From contig WBVU01000010.1 in the NCBI GenBank assembly GCA_009192285.1, positions 1,548,111 through 1,612,110 of the forward strand: a DNA stretch of 64,000 nt. The letters run 5' to 3'. The position numbers were made by a program, and so were the translations under genes. The notes below the pieces were generated by a model. The model had not been told where the DNA came from. It made no database searches and saw nothing but the letters and a program-made list of their open reading frames with translations. Origin of the DNA: Morchella semilibera. Taxonomy: Eukaryota; Ascomycota; Pezizomycetes; Pezizales; Morchellaceae. Below, in pieces: positions 23,352 to 34,740 of this stretch; the stretch's first letter is position 1; each line of letters starts with the position of its first letter.

Positions 23352-24113
23352 ATGGCCGATGTACGCAAACTCCTCCAGGCTGAGCGCAGGCTCCGAGAAA
23401 CAGCCAAATCCAAGCCCGACCGGCCAGCACCGGGCAATTCCCGCGCCTCAGTGAAACGATCCCTTGCTGAGCTCGATGGAGCTGTAGGAGAAGCCACAAA
23501 ACGACCAAGAACCACAAAACCCACCAGCTCGGCTTTCTACGATGCAGATGATGCGGAGGCAGTCAACACAGCTAGGAATGACAACATATCCCCACAAAAT
23601 CAAAGGAATACTGCAGAAACGGACGACGCATCTATGGCAGGAGCGCCGGACACTAACGCCAACTCGTCAACATTACCGTCCGACTTCTTTGGAGCAGGAT
23701 CGGCGGTACCGAGTAATGCGCAGGTCGAGGTGGATGAGGATGAGTGGGCCGCCTTTCAAGCTGATGTAGTGGAACCTGCCGTGCCCGTAACATCTTCAGT
23801 GGTTATTGAGGCAGCGCCGACGACAAATAATCCCGCAGTAGCTACTCCCGATGAACAGGACGATGTGGATGACTATGCCAGGGGAGAGGAAGAGGATGCA
23901 AAGCAGAAGCTTATAGATGAGTTTGAGGAGATGGAAGGGCTAGAGCAGCGAGTACTGCGCTTGAAGGAAAGGCGAGAAGCGCTGAAGAACAAAACCCCTG
24001 TAGGGATGGAGTTGGCGGTGGATCAGGACCACCAAGACGCCGAAGATGATGAAGATGAAGACGAAGATGAAGACGACGACGAAGACGATTTCTTCCGGGT
24101 TAGAGGGTCATAG
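23352..24113 (+). CDS. ZNF830/CCDC16-like nuclear protein lacking the C2H2 zinc finger
   Basis: A single exon encodes 253 residues. The start MADVRKLLQAERRLRE matches the conserved beginning of fungal ZNF830/CCDC16-type proteins, and the later motifs also fit: LPSDFFGAGS, DEDEWAAFQADV and the coiled coil DEFEEMEGLEQRVLRLKERREALKN. In the family as I recall it, the C2H2 zinc finger follows the first 15-20 residues. Here the sequence passes directly into TAKSKPDRPAPGNSRASVKR and no Cys-x2-Cys...His-x-His occurs anywhere. The protein ends in an acidic Glu/Asp run (24047-24090) and FFRVRGS. The family is linked to splicing and genome stability in animals; the role here is inferred. An in-frame upstream extension to 23223 exists, but this ATG fits the family. 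Confidence 0.7.
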   Translation: MADVRKLLQAERRLRETAKSKPDRPAPGNSRASVKRSLAELDGAVGEATKRPRTTKPTSSAFYDADDAEAVNTARNDNISPQNQRNTAETDDASMAGAPDTNANSSTLPSDFFGAGSAVPSNAQVEVDEDEWAAFQADVVEPAVPVTSSVVIEAAPTTNNPAVATPDEQDDVDDYARGEEEDAKQKLIDEFEEMEGLEQRVLRLKERREALKNKTPVGMELAVDQDHQDAEDDEDEDEDEDDDEDDFFRVRGS

Positions 24114-27100
24114 GTTATATATGTAATCTGTGAAAAGCTTTCATTGTGGTCTTTTTTTTTACTTCTCTTTCTTTCCCCTAGGGTGGACAATGTGAACGAA
24201 TCCCCTCCCCGTTCCGTTGTATACAAAAGTTGTTCTTTGTTCCTGTAATAGTAACTTATTGTAAAGTATGGCAAGTCTTATTGGTCGGCGGGTATATGCA
24301 ATACCTAATATATTGTTGAAATATTTGGGCGGTATCGAGAAACTTACCTTGTATCAAACGTTTTAGGCATAAAATTTGGCGAATGCTAGAAGTTGCCAAG
24401 CAAATGATGAGACAAGACGCTGTCAAGAAATCGTGCAGATCATGTGGGCTGTCACCAATAACATTCATACATGTGCTGGACGGATAATACCGGACAAGAT
24501 CGAGATGATTGGTTTTCATTTCCCTGTGCCGGGAAGATAAACATCTTGATGTAGGCACCGTCCCCAGCAGGTAGGTACATGTAGGTGGTCGCCTCGGCCA
24601 CATTAAGATTCAGTTCAGACCTCTTTTGAAGTCTTATCTACACAGGATGCATCCCAATCCCACATAACTACATGTACTGTAGGTACATAGGCACCGGTAA
24701 TAGGATAGAAGTATCTTGTAGATAAAGGCTTATCCAATGTTGACTAAACCCCCCAAACCGAACCCTCCTCCTAATTTACCATGGCTATGACACCCCGATC
24801 AACTATATACAACCTCTTGAGCCCCCCGATTCCCAGGTTATCATAGCTGGTACTATTGCATACTTACTCCACAATATTGCCAGGACTTTCAGGTATGGTG
24901 CGCGCACCACCTTAGCCCAACCAAGCTTATGCTGGTCTGGTTGAAATGTCCCCCCGTCTGTCAGACCTCCCTGACTAGGCTAGTAGGGGTGGGGTTTTGA
25001 AGGCACTGAATACGGGGGGGGGGGGGCCGGAGTCCTTACTACGAGTCCTTTTACCGATCGCTGCAAGCGCTGCATGTGAAGCGAGTGATCGCCCATGATC
25101 CTCGCGAAGCACGCCGGTCTTGGCGATCTCCCTAGAGTGAGAACTGCAGGAACCCTTACGCTTAACAACCCCATGGCGGATCAATAAACCTTGGCTCTCA
25201 CAACCTGCAGCTCAACGGGTTTATATTACCCCCTCTTTTGGAGGCTTTCCTTACTCCCCTTGCTGACGACGACCTGTACTCAGCGATCTCCATACCTCAC
25301 CTCACCATGTAACCTGCAGAAGATAAAAAAAAAACATATCGATTTCAACCTAGTGATTGCCATTTGTTTACCCCGCACGGGAACGTACACAGCTGTAGCT
25401 GCTTCAAGATGAGATAGATAGGAGATCTTTTAAACACTGGTACAGGCATAAAAGTTAATGGAGCTTGATAAGCAGCAGCAGCATTTACAAAACATAAACT
25501 ATGGGGGACTCACGGGGATTCCTAACCAGGTGAATGGTACACAACCTGGAGGTGGTATATTAATATATATATATTTTTTATACTCGGATAGCACAGCAAT
25601 AGATATAACCGTGAGTGAATCAGGAAGGTCAAACAACCAAGAAACGGCTTCACTGTTTGGGCTAGAAAAACAAGGTATGTATAAACTGTGTTACTATAAC
25701 TGTAAAACTCTTTTTAACTTTCAGAACTCTCAAGTGATCCATTTCACGACTGATGAGAGCTGAAACGGGTGATCCTGCAGCTGCTATATCAGTCACTCGC
25801 GAGTATAAACTAACATACATGTAGTAAATTATTGAGCCTATCTTACAAAACCGTGATTGAGTGGCGTTTTGATATTGACTTAAGCCATGGCAATGGGAGA
25901 TCCCAAGAGCACACAAGTACATATGCACCCGGTACACTTAAGCACCCCGAAGACTCAGGAGTTTACCGTGGTCCACGCTACTGTATGGGATCGATTCGGA
26001 TAAACTTCTTACGCAGTGAGATCTAACAACAAAAACGGACTAATCTCTCTGTACTAATGTATTTTTTCCCTCCCCTCCCCGCCTCTCTCTTTCTTTTTGT
26101 TGTCACATATTAGGGGAAATCAGCTCCTGGGTTTAAGTGCTGGTGTTAGCTCTGAGGATTTGAACACGATTCACTGCCAGTCACATATAGATATCAATAT
26201 CAAACCGAGCATGTCTTGTGGTCCATTGTTTCAGAACATCAGGACCCCCTCTAATCGCCGTGGAACAAATAGAAAATAGACGCTGTGGACCGTTTGCTCC
26301 TAGCACAACGTATTTTATCCTCTTTAGCCATGGGTCTGCGGGTCTGTCTAGCTGTTTTTCAGAGTGGCACTGTACGTTATGTACGGGCTTCCCTCCCGGG
26401 ATTAGTCGGAAAGACGCTTGATTGGGACTCAGGCGAGTGGGAACCGAAAAAGCGAAGCACAAGGAAACAAAACGATATGCGTGCTTGACGGTACGGGTAC
26501 AGGGTGGAGATTTTAGTTACCCGTTGAAAGTGAGGAAACAAGCGAAATGGTTATGACCAGGGTCTACACTATCACCAGAGATCGTAGGGCAGAGAGACAC
26601 AGCCCCATTTGCTTCTAAGACCATGATACTTGGAGTCCTAAGTCTGTGTCCCCACATTGGCAATCACTCTTTAGGGCGGTTTGATATTTGACTTTGTCTT
26701 GTTCCTATTCGCTCTCTACTGGCTGGATTCCTGGCCCGGACAAGGCAACGACAACTGATTAGACTGCGTGACAGGCCACGAAAGAAATGGTGGAGAGATA
26801 GTGAGAAAATCACACCCCGTACTCTATGTACCCACAATAATAAGAGTTTTCTACTCTACAGTCTTGCACGTGTATAACCCACTCCATCATCTAAGGGGGT
26901 TCAATCTCCAGACCACCCCCATAAAGCCCCCTCCTTTCTTTCTTCACGCCTCTTTCTCTTTCCATTTTAAATTTCAAACCCTGATTAGATCACCCTGAAC
27001 TTATTTTCCGTGATTCTTACCGTCAGTGGTACCGGTGATTCTTCCAAATTCCCTGTATTCCTCTAAACCAATCAGAGATTAACCTCCCCAAAAAGGTCTC

Positions 27101-27535
27101 TGCCTTTCACCAATATAGCTACCCCGCTCCGAAAGGAAAAAAAAAAGGTAGAAAAAAATACAAACCCGAAAACCCAAACCACCTCTATAGTCTTTAAATT
27201 TCCCCATGTAGAAGTCCTTGTAGGAAACATAACTACGGACATCGAAAAGAGAAAAAGAAAAGAGAAAAGAAAAGAAAAGAGAAAAAGAAAGCACCATATA
27301 GGCACAATAAATATTGAACCTGCCAGGTGGAGAAAAAAAGAAAAGAATATGTAAAATAAACAGAAAACCCCTTAAAAACAAGAATATTCGACAACTCAAA
27401 ATGGTCAGCAAGACAAAATCCTCGCTCCTTTTACAAAATACCTCCCTCGTCCCGCCATCGAACAGTTAAACTTTATCGATAGCTCAATTCTTCTCCATAC
27501 ATGTAAACGAAATAGATAAATAAAAAGAAAAATCA
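24114..27535. other. Intergenic region, 3.4 kb, no supported gene
   Basis: No ORF shows a recognisable motif. It holds a G run near 25015-25025, TACATGTA palindromes at 24576, 24669, 25816 and 27498, a pyrimidine-rich stretch near 26065-26100, and A/G-rich repeats (27244-27290) in the probable 3' UTR of the copper-fist gene. Confidence 0.5.
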
Positions 27536-29318
27536 TTAGCTAGTCCACGGTTGGTCAACCGGTGGGGGAGGTCCACTTTGTGCGTTGCCCGCCCACGGTG
27601 CCATCCATAGAAATTCACTGTCATCTATAGGAGCAATGCTCGGAAGAACATTAAGCTCCGCCGTCTTTGTAATCATGTCCTTCGAACTCAAAAAACCATC
27701 GCTATAACCTGCATATAATCCCATGCTTTGCGCCTCAGGTTCCAGTACCCCATCGACGCTAGCTCCCAAACCCAATCCCGTGCTAAAAGAGTTTACTCGT
27801 GATGTCGGCCCAAGAGCCAACAGTTTCTCAACATTGAGATCGTCGAAGCTAGAGTTTGCGACCATTCCAACTTGCTGTAAACCGATGAACGACGAGGCCG
27901 CGCTTACACGATATCCGTCAGACTCGGCTTGATCTGAAGCGTCAGATGATGAAGATCGAGTGACAGTTCCATTCCCATTCAAGGGGCTCGGCCCACCCAC
28001 CGGACCAATCAAGTCATCAATTTCATCTCCAGAAACAGACCCTGCCGCCAGCCCTGGCTGAAAGGGAAGAAACGATCCTAAATCCAATTGTGATGTGTCG
28101 TAAGATGCGCCTAAAGGATGTTCTTCAAATGCAGTATCGAATTGGCCATATGCTGGAGGCCACCCCGCCGACTGCGGAGGATATAAGCCAGCAGAAAATT
28201 GATAGCTGTCGGATTCTGCTGCTGATGGGAGAAGCTCTTGACTTGGAAAATCTTGAAGAGTAAACGGTGGATGATTTGTATTTACGACGAGCCCTGGTGG
28301 AATGCGGGAAGAGGCAGGCTTCAATGCTTGCTGTGCCAGCTGAGGAGTCAGTTCCAATGGGGTGATGCTTGTGGTTGTCATTTGGAGAGCCGGGTACGTC
28401 CGGAGGTCCGGCGATGATTGTTCGGATTTGATTCGCCGAGGTTTTTGTGATGCTACCGTTGAGGGCGCTGAAGCAGAAGCCGTTACTTTGGTACATCCGT
28501 TGACGTGTTCTCCAAAGGCATGCCCAGTGTGTCCCACGGGTGGGATCGTGTATGGCGATGATCCATGTATACTCCCATGGTGTTTGTGGGTTGGTCGGTG
28601 GTGTCCATTGGCGAAAGTGGTGAGTGAGCTTTCAGACTGGGTCATCTGTAGCCGGGGCTTTCGAACATCTGGTGGGGTGGTAGAAGTGCAGGATTCTGAT
28701 GCAGAAAGCTCAGGGACTGGGTCCAAATGTGGCTCCTTCTTCAATGAACATGTACAGCGTCCTCCATGACAGCAGTTGCAAGACGCTCCATCTTATGAAA
28801 AAGGTTTAGTGACAACTTCACCGTAAACTACACATAGGCAGAGTGCTCACTTTTTGCATCCCCATCCTCACTGGAAACATGACATGCTCCGGCTGGTGGA
28901 ATAGATTTCCCACTCTTGGCCTGTTCTTTAAGGAATGCCAGTCGTTCTCCACAGTCACACTTGACATGAGCGGAACGGGATTTTCGCATGTGACGACAAT
29001 GACTGCATTGAGATACCGGGCGTCCTTTTTTCGCAATAGGTAGGAGTTTACGATCTATCAAGTCCCGAAGATTAGTATTATCGTTCCAGGATGCAGCTTG
29101 GGTGTGGGTGGGGTGGGTGGGCTGGTGCGTGGATGGATGGATGTTGGTAGGCAAATATTGAGGATGACATCGTCAAAGCCATCGCCCCTCTAAATAGAAT
29201 GGGTCGGAGGTGGAGGTGGAGGTGGGAGGATTGGGAACTGACCCGAATGATTGCACCCGCTTACTCTGTGGCCTCTAATGCAGGCCTCGCAGGCCATTTT
29301 GACCCCATCTATAATCAT
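27536..29318 (-). CDS. Copper-fist transcription factor (Mac1/Cuf1/GRISEA type)
   Basis: Three exons on the minus strand: 29318-29243, 29054-28851 and 28791-27536; 511 residues. The N-terminus is a complete copper-fist domain: MIIDGVKMACEACIRGHRVS, zinc ligands C10, C13, C22 and H24, and KKGRPV at 34-39 for DNA minor-groove contact. QCSHCRHMRKSRSAHVKCDC follows, then a second cysteine cluster in exon 3 (CNCCHGGRCTCSLKKEPHLD) of the kind that binds Cu(I). The rest is Ser/Pro/Gly-rich without a clear fold, consistent with an activation region. Fungal members sense copper and control uptake genes (Mac1/Cuf1 branch) or metallothionein (Ace1 branch). I cannot assign the branch from the sequence; no classic C-terminal Cys-x-Cys repeat array was seen. 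Confidence 0.95.
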
Positions 29319-32300
29319 CGTGAATGCAAATGGAAAGCCACTCGAGCGGGGTGGGATCGGATCTCAAAATGTGACGACGGATTTCTGATTCTCCAGAAGC
29401 GGCCACAGGAGGACCACTTTTCTGAATCTATCTCGCCGAGTCTAGTCAAGATAGGGAAAGACGGGGAGAGATATGATACGGTGTGGATTCTTTTTTAAAC
29501 AAGGTAGAAAAGTATGTAGCCCGAAGAACAAAAAAACTTGGAAAGTGCTTTCGAGGATATCTTCGTCGCCGGAGAAGTATGGTTATAGCGACTGACTGAC
29601 TGACTTTGACGCCCCGCTGAACAGTACTGAAAGCAAAACACCCAAAAACGCCGCCACACACAAAAAAAAAACCAATTCAGCTGCTCTGTAGGTTGATGGC
29701 CCCTCGCCTTGCACGGGCCGTATTGGCGCCGGCTTCGAAAGCGTTCACGCGGACGTCCGAGTGGAACACCAAAATCCGTAGAGTTTCTCAGTATCCAAGG
29801 GGCGGAAAAGGTGTAGGAATGAGAAGAAGAAGAGGAAAAGAGAAAAGAAGAGGAGGCCGGGAGCAGGGAGAAACGGGAGCTTTAACGGGAATCGCAAAAG
29901 GTGAAAGAGCAAGGATCGGTGAAGGATGGTGGACTCAGATTGGCGGAGAGGCCGCGCTGGCAAGCCTTATGCTGACTGGACGGCGTGCAGAAAGAAGCAA
30001 CCTGATCCAGAAGAAGGAAGGGTCTGAAGATGGCAAAAGAACAGAACAAGCAACCAGCGTGCAGTCTGTTCTACCTACGCCGTCTACTACCACCACTCAC
30101 AACCACCACTATTACCATTCATTACCACCACTGCCATCATCTCCTCCACTCCTCCACTCTCCACTCCTCACTCCTCCACTCCTCCACCACCTCCAGTCCA
30201 GTTCTAACAGACAGATCTGAGCCAAGGCCGTCCATATGTCCCTATGGAGACCCCGGCAGGAAAAGCTGCGGCACGGCAGCACTACCTCCACTCCTGCTCC
30301 CACTACACTGTTACAGACGACCAGCTAGTTAGAGCAATGCAAAAAAACTGAAACGAAAGCAAAATGTTCCAAAAGTAGCAATATTAAGGATATTATGAAA
30401 CCCAGAAACCTAGACAAGGTGATTCATTCCAGATAAGGCAGGAATCACAGACCCCAACCAAACGTGGGATGGTGTCAAGAAACACAGCCAACACGACGCG
30501 TGGGGGATGGGTGGAAAAGAAAAGATGTCTGAAGGGTGAGAGACGGGCTATTATGGACACCTCTGGATCCACGTTGGCCAATCAATGAATGCAACCGCTG
30601 TTTTTTTTTTCCCGACCGCAAAAACGCACGTCTGAGAAACCAAAGGAGAAAAAAATAAAAATAAAAATAAAATAAAATCACACGCAGAGAGTTTTATTCG
30701 ATGTTTACGCGACTGGCGACGACGACGGCAACGACAACAGGCTTGCTTTGTTTTGATCTCCAGCAAATGGCGGGGCCATGCCAGGCGAAGACGGGCATGC
30801 CATTGTAGTTATGGTTCCCTTAAGAACCTCTCCAATCTAACCCCAAAAAAGAACAAAACAACCATAATAGCAACCAGCGCCTGCTATTGGTGTCAGGACT
30901 CAGGAACAAACACATCGACACTTCTGGTGATCATTGATGCACTATACCTGTCTTAATGGTCTCTCGTGTACCAATACTACGTGTATACGGCACAGTACTG
31001 ATGTCTAGCCCTATCTCTGAAAATTACAGTAGCACTGGTTCCTGCACCGGCATTCCCACTCTGGAGTGGGGTGACTTAGACTCTATTTTGCACAGATATG
31101 TGTGCGTACCTAGGTTAAGTTTATACCTAAAAGTATGCAGTAAGTACATCTTACCTCCAATACCTCTAAGGTAGAAGACAATGCTACTCTTTATCACGGA
31201 ACATATATGGGGCATGAGATATGTATCTGCTCTATCTTTATGCACAGTTGCACCAGTGTAATACTGGTTGTTGGTCCGAAGAGGGCATGACAGTCTGCCA
31301 GAGTTGATCCGAAAGACGAGCGTGATGATGCCCCTCATTTTTAACTTCCTCGATCGCTGGGGGCCTCCGGACCCGTCGCCGGCTCCTCCGGAATTGATTA
31401 TTCCGAGCTAGATATCCATCGGGTTAGGTCACAAAAAAAAACCCTGAATGATTAACAACATTCAGGCTCTTCCTGGGTTGAAGTAAATAAATAAATTCCT
31501 ACAGATGTCTATTCGTTCCTACAAAAGGAGAAAAACAGAAAGGGCGAGTTAGTAACAGCGGAATCTCAAGGCCAAATTTCCCCTCCCGGCTAAAATGCAA
31601 ATCGATTTAGCAATTCTCTGTTCAGATGATCCGTTTCACTTGGAAACATGTGGGTGCTCTTCTAGGAACCCTCGTCGCCTCGAGTTGGCCATGGTCGGCC
31701 TCCAGCGGGGAAACGGCTTCTTAATGCTGACAGACCCCACTCTCTATGAAGGATCTGGGTGAAGCGGAAAATTCTTTTGCTGGAGCCTGGATCATGAGGA
31801 TGGAAATTATTCGCGGGTGCAAGGAGCAAGGGTATGGAGACACGAGTGACCTGTCAGATATTCCCTATTTAGGATAATGCGTAGGTTTATAGCTGTACTT
31901 TGAGACGGGAAATCCATCGGTTTTTGCCCTTCGTTAAAGAAGAAAATAGCTTAACCAAACAACAGGTGCTCCGGAATTTTCACTCAGGAGTAGCTATATG
32001 GAGTTTTCGTTCCCCTCACGGCCTGAAATCAATGCCGGAAGTCGGCAGTGGATTCATCCGGTTGACTGGCAGAAAATCCGGTAGGAAATACAACCTCCAA
32101 TGATTCCTCCCTCCCCGGCTTGGCGGTTCGGCCCCAGCCGAAGTTATATAGGACACTGCAAAATTACACTTAACCAATACCTGCTCGCATGGAGGTTAGA
32201 TCAGGTGGTTGCTTGGTACAGATCGTCATACATAGCGTGTGTCGGTGATTCTCTTTTTCCCCACTACATACATGCCGGAAGCTGCCCTTTTTTTTTTTTT

Positions 32301-34740
32301 TTTCCTTTCTCGAATTGAGCCTCCCCGGAAGAACTCTTCTCCCAACCGTCGGCCAGGATGCAGAAGCTAAGCGGACCACAGTAAGCGTGTTGAGTAAAGG
32401 ATCGACACACTGTATCGCAAGCCAAGGCTTTCCAGCACTGAGGTTTGGCTGTTGATTTTTGATTCGTAGAAGCCCATCCTCTGTTGACCGTTTGGCCGCG
32501 AAAACAGATTTCGACTGACAGGAAACAAGAAGGGTACAGCCGATTTCCACCGAGGTTAATTCCCGTGTCTTGCACTACGAAAACCCATTCACTTTTAACT
32601 TGTTTCCCTTCTCGTGTAACCCAAAACAACGAGGAGTGCATATGTATGCGGGCTGCATTTCACTTCCCCGTGAGGGGTGTTAAGCAGCATGCGAGTTACC
32701 CCGGACTTCTGGGGCGGGAGGGGGACTCGATCCGCCTATTGCAGAACCCCCAATGTCATGGAAAGCAGGAGTAATTTTTGAAGAAGCAATTTCTGCGAGG
32801 GTACCTGCTGATGTTTGTTTATTGTCCTAGTGGTCAAGTATCTCGGCTAGCGATGGCTTTCTTCTGGCTTGATGTTTCGTTTTTTTCTTTTCTTTTCTTT
32901 TCTCCATTAAGCTGTGGCCATGCCCACTTGACTTCGGAGGGCAGAAAGAGGTCGTCAAAATAGTGGTACTGGGGAATACGGGGAAACCGGGGGAGATGAA
33001 TGACATGAGGTTCATAAGCTGTAGTACGGTTACCTTATTAAGTGTGGCTCCCTTAGCACCCTTTTCAAGGGTCGTGTCAACTGGGACCAACTCCAACCTT
33101 TTCTCCACAACCGTAGTTCGAACCCCCGGATCCGAGAAAGTCCCTAGCCCCAACCCCACCTTCCCAGTGCTCCCACGCAACGACGTCCCAAGCCTTCGTC
33201 TAACTCGTCACCGTGCCCGCCATTTTCCTTTCAGCCTCCGCGTGTGTATGTACCGAGATTTCTCCATACCTCCTCACTTCTCCGTCCACATCCAACATAT
33301 TTCTCATCCGATTATCGGAAAGACTCCGGTCCTGTTTGAGACAACGTCACGGGCTGTGCAGCAGAAGCAACCAGTTCCTCTTCCTCCTACTGTTTCTGGT
33401 GGCGAGTATTTATGGAATAACTGGCTGGAAATCCCAAGAGAGAACCAGAGACAAAAGAGAGACAGAGAAACGGTGACCCAGAGAGGGAGGGAGTAGGTAC
33501 AGGGAGGATGAATACCGGACGTTGGGAATCTTTCCTTGGTGCTGCTGCTGCTGCTGCTGCTGCTGCCCATCATCATCTACACCTTTTATTCAGGGTCTCA
33601 TAGTTGCTCCTGCATAAAACATCCTTTTTTTTTCTCCGGTGTCAATCAATCCAGTACCATTGTCTGTGCGCTAGTTGTTTGTTTGGGATTTTTCCCGTTT
33701 AATTCTCTATCCCTTTTCTCCCTTTCTCTCCTCCACAAGTAGGTATTGATTTTTCCAAAGAACCTGCGGCGGCTTCTCCCCCAGTATTCCCCAGAAATTA
33801 CCGTCCCCACACAATTCTCACACCCCTCCCCTTCCCAGTACTCGGTCCATTTGACACAAGCAATCATCGGCTCACGGGGTCACTTGGAACCTGCCCTCCT
33901 GCTTCTGGCTGCAGTAGTCTCTTCTCCCCATTCTCCCCATCGCAGACCCTGCGAGTTCTTCTGTGCTTGTTTTCGATTCGCGCCATTGGTACATGGCCAC
34001 ACTGTATACGTGCTTGGTACTATTAAACAAGTAAGTAAGGCACGCGCGCATAACGAGCAGCGCGCAAGAGAAAAACCCTGCGAGGATTCTGGGGTCCATT
34101 CGCCCCGAAAAGACGTTTCCCCCCCCTCTTCCGGTCTCCCCATATTTTTTCCACGTTTTTCGCTTTCCCGAAACCCAAAAAAGCCCCCCCCGCACATTCT
34201 TGCATATTTGGCTTGTCAGATCTGTTCCCCTTCCATCTCTCCTCTTCTCCTTCTTCCGCCTTCATCTCCGCATTCAACCTTCTCCTACTTTTCTCTCCCA
34301 TACACATCTTACCTCTTACTACCCACTGCTGTCCTCCCACTCCATCCTCCCCCCTTTGAGAAGCCCGATCTGATACACCATACGCTATTCAGTACGCCTA
34401 TCCTTCTCTATATTCTGACCATCTCATATAGCCATTCATATCTCCACGGGCAACCAAATATAAATCCACTATTCACCAAAATCCTATAATACCAAAAAAA
34501 AAAAAAAAACTAAGAGGAAAGAAAAAAGAAAAAGAAAAAAAAGAGGTCAAACAGTACATAAGGCAACACACACAGCGTACATACATACATACATACCCAT
34601 TTCATTGCGTACAGTACATACAGACAGAGGCTTTTTATTGGGCTGTTTGGGGGTGAAGTAAGAAATAATATATATATATACACTTCGGCGAATTATGTTA
34701 TTGCTCTGATCGAGTCCCGCATCTCTTTCACTGCTCTGTC
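29319..34740. other. Intergenic region, 5.4 kb, upstream of two divergent transcription-factor genes
   Basis: No gene is supported. Longer open frames (29696-30220, 32963-33496, 33746-34489) are compositionally biased (Arg/Lys- or Pro/Ser/Leu-rich from purine or pyrimidine runs) and lack motifs; the last has no ATG at its start. Features: a T run (32288-32301), a (CTG)n run (33541-33566), a C/T-rich tract (34110-34450), an A run (34493-34509), a (CATA)n run (34579-34597) and a (TA)n run (34669-34680). The last 700 bases are probably the leader of the Rgt1-like gene. TACATGTA is absent here. Confidence 0.55.
33541..33566 (+). repeat. (CTG)n microsatellite
   Basis: Eight consecutive CTG-type triplets (gctgctg...) upstream of the Rgt1-like gene. 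Confidence 0.9.

Noticed and set aside
29693-30220. Arg-rich open frame divergent from the copper-fist gene
   Set aside because: Composition follows A/G and C/T runs, with no family resemblance; not strong enough to call a gene.
32963-33496. 177-codon open frame
   Set aside because: No recognisable motif; the end is biased by purine runs; likely chance in leader or intergenic DNA.
33746-34489. 247-codon open frame upstream of the Rgt1-like gene
   Set aside because: It begins without an ATG, is dominated by Pro/Ser/Leu from a pyrimidine-rich leader, and shows no domain.
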